Shown piece after piece: positions 28,284 through 35,705 of a DNA stretch of 64,000 nucleotides. Each line of letters opens with the position of its first letter. The stretch's first letter is position 1. The stretch lies in the NCBI RefSeq assembly GCF_028368855.1, contig NZ_JAQNCY010000008.1:115620-179619 (forward strand), given 5' to 3'. The notes beneath the pieces are model-generated. The model was not told the DNA's origin. It saw nothing but the letters and a program-made list of their open reading frames with translations, and did not search any database. A program made the translations under genes and the position numbers. Source of the stretch: Leisingera sp. SS27 (GTDB lineage Bacteria; Pseudomonadota; Alphaproteobacteria; Rhodobacterales; Rhodobacteraceae).

Positions 28284-29804
28284 ATGCATAACCGCGTACA
28301 CGGGCTGCTGCAGGCTGCCGCCGAGGCCCGCCCCGATGCTTTGGCGCTGATGGATCAGGATGGCCGCCGCCTCACCTGGCAGGAGATGTCCCAAGCGGCA
28401 CATGCCGCGGCGGAGCAGCTGAAGTCCGCAGGCGTGCGGCCCGGCGACCGGGTGGTTCTGGTGTTTGAAAACTGCGCCGAGGTGATCGCATTTTTCTATG
28501 GTGCAAGCCTGCTGGATGCATCCGCGGTTGCCATCAATGCCCGGCTCACCACGGCTGAGCTGGACCGGATCTTTGCCCACTCCGATCCCAGTGCCGTCAT
28601 GTTCACGGCGGCCGCATCCGCGGCGGCCCGGGCCCATGCGGATCACTATGGCGCCCGGGACGTGCAGGGTGTCTTTGGCGCTGCAGCCCTGATGCCGCGC
28701 GCAGGCGCCACGCAGGAACCGGTGTCGGAGGACGGGCGCGAACAAACCGCCCTTCTGCTTTATACCTCGGGCACAACCGGCGCCCCCAAGGCCGCGATGC
28801 TGACCCATGCCAATCTTCTTGCAGGGGCGGCGGCCTCAGCCGAGGTGCGGGGCATTCAAACGTCGGATGTGACCTATCTCGCGCTGCCGCTCAGCCATAT
28901 TTTCGGGCTGGTCACCATGCTGTCCGTCACCCTGGCGCAATCGGCGATGCGGATGGAGGCGCAATTCTCGGCAGAGCGCCTGTACCAGGCATTGCAGGAG
29001 GATGTGACCCTGCTGCCCGCGGTGCCGCAGATGCATGCGCATCTGTTCAACTATGCCCGCGCCCACGGCAAGCCGCGCTATGATGCGGGAAAACTGCGGT
29101 TTGTCTCCTCGGGCGGTGCGCCCCTGGATCCGGCCTGGAAACGCGAGGCGGAGGCCTTCTATGGCCTGCCGCTGCAAAACGGCTATGGGCTGACGGAGGG
29201 CACTGCGGGTGTCTGCGCAACCCGCAACGCCTTAGGCGACCCTGACATCAGTGTCGGACTGCCGATGGGCGGCTGCACCCTTGAACTGGATCTGGACGCG
29301 CCGGGCGCCACCCATGAGGCGGGCATCGGCGAGATCCTTGTTGGGGGGCCGCAGATCATGAAGGGCTATTTCCGCGATCCGGTGCAAACAGCTGCCGCGC
29401 TGACGCAGGACGGGTTGTTCCGCACCGGCGACCTGGGCCGCTTTGACGATGAAGGGCGGCTGCATATTGCCGGGCGCACAAAGGAACTGATCATCCGCTC
29501 CGGCTTCAATGTTTATCCGGTGGAGATCGAGGCGGCGCTGACCGAGCATCCGGAGGTGGTGGTGGCCAGCGTGGTAGGGCGCACCGTCGAAGGGAACGAG
29601 GAGGTTCTGGCCTTTGTCAGCGCCGCCACCGGCAGCAGCGTGGAGGAGGCGGAGCTGAAGGCCTTTCTGCAGGACCGGCTTGCGCCCTACAAGCGGCCGG
29701 CACGCATCATTGTGGCCGCCGCGCTGCCTGCCGCGCCGACCGGCAAGATCCTGAAAGCGAAGCTGATCGAGACCTTTGCCAGCGAACTGGCGGACGGCGT
29801 CTAA
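28284..29804 (+). CDS. Acyl-CoA ligase (AMP-forming)
   Basis: This 506-residue protein activates a carboxylic acid to its CoA ester through an acyl-adenylate. Motifs in order: the P-loop LLYTSGTTGAPKAAM near residue 155, the YGLTEG A5 motif, GDLGRFDDEGRLHIAGRTKELI with the hinge Asp/Arg, and the C-terminal Lys in PTGKILKAKL. The GGAGGA ribosome site precedes ATG 28284, and the upstream frame is discounted. It would do the first intracellular step on the acid brought in by the TRAP system encoded just downstream (PimA role). The substrate is not deducible by eye. Confidence 0.93.
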   Translation: MHNRVHGLLQAAAEARPDALALMDQDGRRLTWQEMSQAAHAAAEQLKSAGVRPGDRVVLVFENCAEVIAFFYGASLLDASAVAINARLTTAELDRIFAHSDPSAVMFTAAASAAARAHADHYGARDVQGVFGAAALMPRAGATQEPVSEDGREQTALLLYTSGTTGAPKAAMLTHANLLAGAAASAEVRGIQTSDVTYLALPLSHIFGLVTMLSVTLAQSAMRMEAQFSAERLYQALQEDVTLLPAVPQMHAHLFNYARAHGKPRYDAGKLRFVSSGGAPLDPAWKREAEAFYGLPLQNGYGLTEGTAGVCATRNALGDPDISVGLPMGGCTLELDLDAPGATHEAGIGEILVGGPQIMKGYFRDPVQTAAALTQDGLFRTGDLGRFDDEGRLHIAGRTKELIIRSGFNVYPVEIEAALTEHPEVVVASVVGRTVEGNEEVLAFVSAATGSSVEEAELKAFLQDRLAPYKRPARIIVAAALPAAPTGKILKAKLIETFASELADGV

Positions 29805-29896
29805 TCTGCTGCGCCAGCTGCCCCGCCTGCAGCGAAGCACCTGCGCCGGTCCTGCTGGCTGCGGGCCGCAAGCGGGCAGATGTTCAAAAATTTCAA

Positions 29897-29939
29897 TATG
29901 TGGAATAAAATTCTAGACAGAAGCTTAAAATTCCACATA
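29897..29939. promoter_or_regulatory. Inverted-repeat operator before the TRAP genes
   Basis: TATGTGGAAT (29897-29906) and ATTCCACATA (29930-29939) are a perfect 10-base inverted repeat 23 bases apart. Overlapping the first arm, TGGAAT-AAA-ATTCTA (29901-29915) resembles the IclR-type dyad TGGAA-N5-TTCCA. Part of it (AAATTCCACATA) is shared with the site before the catabolic genes at 20301. The likely binder is the IclR protein at 33061; this is inferred. Confidence 0.6.
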
Positions 29940-29978
29940 GTAAAACTTGCGATGGCTTTCGAGGAGGAGATGCCAGTC

Positions 29979-31049
29979 ATGGGAATGATCAAGAATTTTC
30001 TGGGAGGGCTGACCCTTGCGGCCGGTCTTGGTGCAACGGCAGTATCTGCGGAGACCGTGATTTACTACGGCCACAGCGGCCCGGACAGGGGCACCGTCCC
30101 TGCTGCGCTGAAATGGTTCAACACCCGTATCGGCGAGCTGTCGGACGGCGATCTGCGGCTGGACGTTCAATGGGGCGGCGCGCTGTTCAAGGCAAGCGCT
30201 GCGGTGCAGGGGATCAGCGACGGGGTGGCGGATGCAGGCTCGATCATTGCAGCCTACTTCCAGAAGGAAATGGCGGCCTATTCGCTGGCGGACTTCCCCA
30301 TCGGCGGGCCGAATGCCTGGGTGGCCATGCGGGCAGCCGACCGTCTGATGCGGTCAGAACCCCAGATCACCGAGCATTTGGCCAGCCAGAACCTGGTCTA
30401 TATCGGCACCTTCACGGCCTCGGCCGTCAATGTTGCCTGCGCCGGAGAGCCGATCCGCTCGGTTGAGGACATCAAGGGCAAGAAGGTCCGCGGTGCAGGC
30501 GTTTACGGCAAGGTGTTCGGCGAAATGGGCGCAACCCGTGTGAACCTGTCAGTCTATGAGGCGTATCAGGGGCTCGATACCGGGCTGATCGACTGCAGCC
30601 AGGGCTATGACTACATTGTGCCTTCGCTGAAGTGGGACGAGGTGATCGACAGCTATACCGTCCTGAACTGGGGGCAGATCGGCGGTTATGGCATGTTCAT
30701 GAACAAGCAGGTCTATGACAGCCTGGAGCCTGGCCAGCAGCAGGTGCTGATGCAGGCGGGCGAGGAACTGGCGGATCAGTTCGCCAAGATCGTGACCGGG
30801 GCCAACAGCAAGGCGATGAAGGCGATGACCGCAGGCGAGACCACCCGCAAGATTGAGGTCATCGAGCTGAGCGATGCTGACAAGGCTGTGCTGAATGCTG
30901 CCGCGAAACCCTTTATTGCCGACTGGATGGAAAATGCCCGCAGCGTCGGTTTGGATGCCGACCAGCTGATGGCAACCTACACCGCCGCGGTGGCTGAATT
31001 CACCGCCGAGTTCGAAGCCGAAGGGTACCCCTGGACGCGAAGCAACTGA
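29979..31049 (+). CDS. dctP: TRAP transporter substrate-binding protein (DctP family)
   Basis: This 356-residue periplasmic protein binds an organic anion and hands it to the TRAP membrane subunits. It has a signal peptide (MIKNFLGGLTLAAGLGATAVSA) and DctP features: TVIYYGHSGPDRGTVP, a GGALFKASAAVQGISDGVADAG segment, the conserved VRGAGVYGKVFGEMGA loop and a lobe ending in the long C-terminal helix. The binding Arg is expected in KGKKVRGAG. ATG 29979 is taken because GAGGAGGAG lies about 10 bases upstream. It is the first of a dctPQM set and is headed by its own operator-like repeat. Confidence 0.92.
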   Translation: MGMIKNFLGGLTLAAGLGATAVSAETVIYYGHSGPDRGTVPAALKWFNTRIGELSDGDLRLDVQWGGALFKASAAVQGISDGVADAGSIIAAYFQKEMAAYSLADFPIGGPNAWVAMRAADRLMRSEPQITEHLASQNLVYIGTFTASAVNVACAGEPIRSVEDIKGKKVRGAGVYGKVFGEMGATRVNLSVYEAYQGLDTGLIDCSQGYDYIVPSLKWDEVIDSYTVLNWGQIGGYGMFMNKQVYDSLEPGQQQVLMQAGEELADQFAKIVTGANSKAMKAMTAGETTRKIEVIELSDADKAVLNAAAKPFIADWMENARSVGLDADQLMATYTAAVAEFTAEFEAEGYPWTRSN

Positions 31050-31113
31050 TCAGGGCGAAGCAGAGACCGGCCGGCGGCTGTAGGGCCGCCTGGCAATTCC
31101 GAGGGAGGACGTG

Positions 31114-31611
31114 ATGCTGCACAGGCTTGAGCGGGTATTCGTTGATGTATCGGCTGCGGCCATCATTCTGCTGGCGCTGCTGATATTTGCCGATGTCGTG
31201 GCGCTGAATCTGTTCAACAGCTCAGTGCCGGACACTATTGTCATCGTGCGCGAGCTGATGGTTCTGGCGATTGTGATGCCTTTGGCCGCCGCAACCGCGC
31301 AGCGGGCGCATATCGCGGTGGAGTTTCTGACCAATCTGCTGCCGCCGCGCGTGTCGGGATGGTTGGCAGTGTTCGGCACCCTGTTCGGCCTGCTGGCGCT
31401 GACGCCGATCCTGTATTCGGGTGGCCGCGAATTCCTGCATCAGTGGCAGACCGGTAGCGTGTTTTACGGCGATCTGAACCTGCCGCAATGGCCGGGACGG
31501 CTGGCCTTTACCATCGGGATTGCGCTGGGCTGGCTGCGGCTTGCGGTGATGGCTGCCGGCGACGCGCTGACCTTGCTGCGCGGCGGCGTGATCGCGCTGC
31601 ACAAGTCCTGA
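31114..31611 (+). CDS. dctQ: TRAP transporter small permease subunit (DctQ family)
   Basis: This 165-residue inner-membrane protein is the small four-helix subunit of a TRAP transporter. Membrane segments are seen at about residues 10-34, 45-62, 85-104 and 129-149. The Q-family signature RELMVLAIVMPLAAATAQRAHIAVEFL is present. The start could be GTG 31111 or ATG 31114, with GGAGG just before. It is followed by dctM after 41 bases. The Q and M subunits work as one sodium-driven unit with DctP. Confidence 0.9.
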   Translation: MLHRLERVFVDVSAAAIILLALLIFADVVALNLFNSSVPDTIVIVRELMVLAIVMPLAAATAQRAHIAVEFLTNLLPPRVSGWLAVFGTLFGLLALTPILYSGGREFLHQWQTGSVFYGDLNLPQWPGRLAFTIGIALGWLRLAVMAAGDALTLLRGGVIALHKS

Positions 31612-31652
31612 CACCGATCTGACATTCAATAGACCTGCCGAGGAGACTGTCC

Positions 31653-32993
31653 GTGGATCCTGCCCTGATCGGCCTTGTGGCCTTTGCCGTTATGCTCGTG
31701 CTTCTGGCCATTCGTGTGCCGATTGCCTTTGCCCTGATTGGCGTGGCGACGCTGGCGGCCTTTACAATCTTTGCATTCCGCACGGGCACCTTCATGCCGG
31801 AACGGGCCTTCCGGGCGACCTCCTCGCTGGTTTTCAACAACTCCTTCGATCTGCTGCATTCCTTCGACCTGTCGATGATCCCGCTGTTCATTGCGCTGGG
31901 AAACATCGCCTACCGGGCCGGGATCACCACAGCGGTCTATGACGCCGCCAAGGTGTGGCTGCTGCGCCTGCGCGGCGGGATTGCGGTGGCCTCCGTGATG
32001 GGCTGCGGCGGGTTTTCCGCCATCACCGGATCCAGCCTGGCCTGCGCGTCGACCATGGGCAAGATCTGCACCCCGGAAATGCTGCGGCTTGGCTATGACC
32101 CAAGGCTGGCAACCGCCAGCGTCGCCGCCGGGGGCACACTTGGCTCGCTGATCCCCCCGAGCATCCTGTTCATCATCTATGCAATCTTCACCGAGACCTC
32201 GGTGAACAAGCTGTTCATTGCCGGCATTCTGCCGGGACTGCTGACGCTGGCGGGTTTTGTCCTGGTCATTGCGATGTGGATCAGGGCGGACCCGGCGGCG
32301 GTCCCGGCCCGCGGCGAGGCGGCCAGTTTCGCCGAAAAGCTGGCCGCGTTCCAAAGAGCATGGCCCGCTGCCGTGATCTTTGCGGTGATCGTGATCGGGA
32401 TTTACGGCGGCTATTTCACCGCCACGGCGGCCGCAGCGGTGAGCGTTGTGCTGACTGTGCTGATCGGCATGGCGCAGCGGCAGCTTGATCTGGCAGGCAT
32501 CTGGCTGGCGGTCCGGGAAACCTGCGTGCAGACCGCCGCGATCTTCTTTGTTGCCGCGGGGGCCAAGATATTTGTTGCGGCCATCGCCTTGACGGGCATG
32601 GCTCCGGCGCTGGTGGACTGGGTTTCACAGGCTGAATTCTCGACCGCGACGCTGCTGTTTGCCATCTGCGTGGTCTATCTGGTGCTGGGCATGTTTCTGG
32701 ATCCGATCGGAATCATGGTTCTGACCCTGCCGCTGGTGGTGCCGCTGGTGGAATCCTACGGGCTGAACCTGATCTGGTTCGGGGTCGTTGTGGTGAAACT
32801 GCTGGAGATCGGCCTGATAACGCCGCCTGTGGGGCTGAACGTCTTTGTCCTTTCCAATGTCGTTGGAAAAGACGCGCCTGTCGGCATGGTCTTTTCCGGC
32901 ATCTGGCGGTTCCTCAGCATCGACGTGATTGTGCTGCTTCTGCTGGTGGCTTTCCCGCCGATCTCTCTGGTGCTGTCAAATGCGGTTCAGTAG
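31653..32993 (+). CDS. dctM: TRAP transporter large permease subunit (DctM family)
   Basis: This 446-residue protein has about 12 membrane segments and is the sodium/substrate channel of the TRAP system. The two DctM hairpin regions are visible: FSAITGSSLACASTMGKICTPEMLRLGYDP with GGTLGSLIPPSILFIIYA, and the C-terminal LVLGMFLDPIGIMVLTLPLVVPLV with GLITPPVGLNVFVLSNV. It starts with GTG behind GAGGAGA. No Q/M fusion is present. It is followed after 67 bases by the iclR gene, probably in the same transcript. Confidence 0.95.
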   Translation: MDPALIGLVAFAVMLVLLAIRVPIAFALIGVATLAAFTIFAFRTGTFMPERAFRATSSLVFNNSFDLLHSFDLSMIPLFIALGNIAYRAGITTAVYDAAKVWLLRLRGGIAVASVMGCGGFSAITGSSLACASTMGKICTPEMLRLGYDPRLATASVAAGGTLGSLIPPSILFIIYAIFTETSVNKLFIAGILPGLLTLAGFVLVIAMWIRADPAAVPARGEAASFAEKLAAFQRAWPAAVIFAVIVIGIYGGYFTATAAAAVSVVLTVLIGMAQRQLDLAGIWLAVRETCVQTAAIFFVAAGAKIFVAAIALTGMAPALVDWVSQAEFSTATLLFAICVVYLVLGMFLDPIGIMVLTLPLVVPLVESYGLNLIWFGVVVVKLLEIGLITPPVGLNVFVLSNVVGKDAPVGMVFSGIWRFLSIDVIVLLLLVAFPPISLVLSNAVQ

Positions 32994-33060
32994 TATCGGG
33001 ACAGCGCGAACAGCGGATGCCCCGCGCAGGCCAGACGCCCGCATAGATACAGGAAACACC

Positions 33061-33864
33061 ATGCCAGCCGATTCATCGGACAAGAGATTTGCAAACACAC
33101 TGGCGCGGGGCCTTACAATCCTGCGGGCCTTCCGCCCGACGGATGACGGCCTGGGCAATCTCGAAATCTCGGAGCGCACCGGCATTCCGCGCCCGACAGT
33201 GTCCCGGCTGACATTTACCTTGTGCGCGCTGGGATACCTGACCCATGGGCGGCGGCACGACAAATACCGGCTCGGCCCGGCGGCGCTGGCACTGGGGAAC
33301 ATTGCGGCCGCATCCTTTGCCTTTGTCGAGATTGCCTCGCCGGTCATGCAGCGGCTGGCAGATGCAACCGGCACCTTGACCGCGATCAGCATCAAGGATG
33401 ACCAGCGGATGCTGATGACCAAGGCCTGGCGGCCGGTGAACTCATCCGCGATCTGGCTGGACGTGGGCTACCGGATGCCTCTGCATACGTCATCCAGCGG
33501 CAAGGCCTATCTGGGGGCGCTCAGCGATGCGGAATTTGCCCGCTTCCTTGAGGGCCAAAGCGGTGAGCCGGAAGAATTGCTGGCGGAGCTGGCGGCAATC
33601 CGGCTTGCCGCGCACGACGAGATCCTGGCTGACGGCTACACCCAGGTGCGGGGCGGAAACCGGTTTTCCGAGACCATCAACGCCGCCGCGGTGCCATACC
33701 GCCCGTCCGATCTGGGGGAGCCGGTGGCGTTTCTGGCAAGCTCGACCTCAAAACTGCTGACGGATCAGCGCATCTTTGACGAGGTCGGACCAGCCCTTGC
33801 CGAGGCGGTGTCTGAGGTCCGCAGGATGACAGGTCAGCAATCGGCGCTGGTAATGAATGAATAG
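33061..33864 (+). CDS. IclR family transcriptional regulator
   Basis: This 267-residue protein has an N-terminal winged helix (ANTLARGLTILRAFRP, ISERTGIPRPTVSRLTFTLCALGYL) and the C-terminal effector-binding domain with PLHTSSSGKAYLG, ADGYTQVRGGNRF and a closing helix pair. IclR proteins usually bind a small acid or acyl derivative and repress or activate catabolic operons. It ends the long + strand cluster, so it is the natural regulator of the beta-oxidation and TRAP genes. Operator-like repeats at 20301 and 29897 fit that idea. AGGAAA precedes the ATG. Confidence 0.92.
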   Translation: MPADSSDKRFANTLARGLTILRAFRPTDDGLGNLEISERTGIPRPTVSRLTFTLCALGYLTHGRRHDKYRLGPAALALGNIAAASFAFVEIASPVMQRLADATGTLTAISIKDDQRMLMTKAWRPVNSSAIWLDVGYRMPLHTSSSGKAYLGALSDAEFARFLEGQSGEPEELLAELAAIRLAAHDEILADGYTQVRGGNRFSETINAAAVPYRPSDLGEPVAFLASSTSKLLTDQRIFDEVGPALAEAVSEVRRMTGQQSALVMNE

Positions 33865-33942
33865 GGAATCCCGGTCGCTACCGCCCCTGCCGGCGGATTT
33901 TCGGTGTTCTGTCATCCCTCGTGGCGCGTCAGGAGCCATCGT

Positions 33943-34149
33943 TTGATGGCAGCTTCTCAGGTCGCTTAAGACAATTGTACGTTTTGCAGCATTCGCCTGG
34001 TTGGGCTCGCAGATTTCCTTGGATGGACAAGCCTGGCAAGTCGACTTCAAAGCACGGTATTCCTTTCGCCCGACGGTATCCTGACCGCGGTTCGGCGTTG
34101 ATGCTGTATCCGCCCCAGCGCACCTGAAGACGGATAGATCGTTTACTGA
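33943..34149 (-). pseudogene. Fragment of an IS1182-like transposase
   Basis: In the minus frame about 70 residues resemble the zinc-knuckle part of IS1182-family transposases: EYRALKSTCQACPSKEICEPN, with the C-x2-C-x4-C spacing, preceded by a FRCAGADT segment. Nothing of the catalytic core is left, and the rest of the frame is unlike the family. It is a scar in the 479-base gap between iclR and the response-regulator gene. The match is by eye. Confidence 0.5.
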
Positions 34150-34343
34150 TCTCCTAACCGGCTCAATCCTGCGGCGGGTCACAGCATGCCGCTCGCTGCT
34201 GAACGATAACCGGGATATTGCCGGTTCACTCAAGCTACAGCTTTCAGAACGCAGCGCCCTGCAGTGAGCAAGGCCCTGTTCTCTCGACAAAGCGCTGGAA
34301 AGCGACAATAGTCCAATACCGCCCACACAGAAGAGCGGCAGGT

Positions 34344-35702
34344 ATGACAAATACAGATATGGCAAGGCTGGCCGACCCGCTCGGGCAAGCAAGTATTCTC
34401 ATCGTGGACGATGAACCGGGGATGCGCAATTTCCTCGTGAAAACCCTGCGCCCTCTATGCCTGTTGGTGGATGAAGCCGAAGACACCGGAGCCGCAACCG
34501 CCCTGCTCAATACCAGGCAATATGATGTGATGATCCTCGACAACATCATGCCTGGCCAGAAAGGCCTGGACTGGCTGGAGGAGCAGCGGCGTGAAGGCGG
34601 CTTCACCGATACCATCCTGATTACCGCCTATGCCGATCTGCAAACGGCAATCGACGCGCTCCGGGCCGGGGCGTCGGATTTCGTCCTGAAGCCTTTCCGC
34701 TCCAACCAGATCCTCAATGCCCTGCGCCGCTGCATCGAGACGGCGCGGCTGAAGCGCGAGAACATGCTGCTGCGGCGGGAGCTGGAAACCGCTGGCCCCG
34801 GCCGCTGCCGCCGCCGCGAGCTGGTCGGGGCGTCGCCTGCCGTTGGCCAGGTGCGCGCCTTGCTGGACCGGGTGGCCCAGGTCTCGACTCCGGTGCTGAT
34901 CACCGGCGCCTCCGGTACCGGCAAGGAGGTTGCCGCACGCCACCTGCACGCGCGCTCCAGCCGCGCCGGGGCGCCTTTCGTGCCGGTGCAATGCGGCGCC
35001 ATTCCGGCGGACGTGATTGAATACGAGCTGTTCGGCCATGCGCCCGGCGCCTTCCCCGGTGCGCCAGCCGGGCGCGAAGGCCTATTGGCCTCGGCGCAGG
35101 GAGGCTCCGTATTCCTCGATGAAATCGGCGAACTCAGCCCTTCGGCACAAACCGCGCTGCTGAGGGTGCTGGAGGATGGACGCATCCGGCCAATCGGCAC
35201 CGAGCGGACGGTGCAGCTCGATGTCCGCTTCGTGATGAGTTCCAGCCGCGCGCTGGACGAAGCGGTGGCGGCGGGCACTTTCCGCGAGGACCTGCTGTTC
35301 CGCATCAATGTGATCGAAGTGGTAATGCCGCCTTTGCGGGAACGCGGCACCGATATCGTTGAGCTTGCCGGGCTATTCCTGTCCGAAATCGCTGCCGAGC
35401 TGCAGCTGCCTCCGCTGGAGCTGTCTGCCAGCGTCAAATCCGCCCTGCTGCGCCATGACTGGCCGGGCAACATTCGCGAGCTGCGGAACTTCGTTGAACG
35501 CTCCTTGATCTTCGGCTGCTTTTCCCTGGACACGCTGGCCCCGGCCCGTCCCGCTGCCGACATCCTGCCGCTGGAGGAGGTCGAGCGCCGCGAGATCCTG
35601 CACGCGCTGGAAGCGGCCGGCGGCAACCGCAGCGAAGCGGCGCGGCGGCTGGGTGTCTCGCGCAAGACCATTGACCGCAAATTCGCGGCCTGGGGGCTCT
35701 GA
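34344..35702 (+). CDS. Sigma-54-dependent response regulator (DctD/NtrC type) with altered GAFTGA loop
   Basis: This 452-residue protein has a receiver domain (phospho-acceptor Asp66 in MILDNIMPG), an AAA+ domain and a Fis-type HTH. AAA+ motifs: Walker A TGASGTGKE, Walker B GGSVFLDEIGE and arginine-finger region FREDLLFRINV. The sigma-54 contact loop reads GAFPGA (residues 235-240) where GAFTGA is the rule. The HTH is GNRSEAARRLGVSRKTIDRKF. The kinase gene follows after three bases, and an OFA transporter gene lies beyond it, which is the probable target. The altered loop may weaken sigma-54 activation or change the polymerase partner. The upstream extension of the frame is rejected. Confidence 0.92.
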   Translation: MTNTDMARLADPLGQASILIVDDEPGMRNFLVKTLRPLCLLVDEAEDTGAATALLNTRQYDVMILDNIMPGQKGLDWLEEQRREGGFTDTILITAYADLQTAIDALRAGASDFVLKPFRSNQILNALRRCIETARLKRENMLLRRELETAGPGRCRRRELVGASPAVGQVRALLDRVAQVSTPVLITGASGTGKEVAARHLHARSSRAGAPFVPVQCGAIPADVIEYELFGHAPGAFPGAPAGREGLLASAQGGSVFLDEIGELSPSAQTALLRVLEDGRIRPIGTERTVQLDVRFVMSSSRALDEAVAAGTFREDLLFRINVIEVVMPPLRERGTDIVELAGLFLSEIAAELQLPPLELSASVKSALLRHDWPGNIRELRNFVERSLIFGCFSLDTLAPARPAADILPLEEVERREILHALEAAGGNRSEAARRLGVSRKTIDRKFAAWGL

Positions 35703-35705
35703 GCC

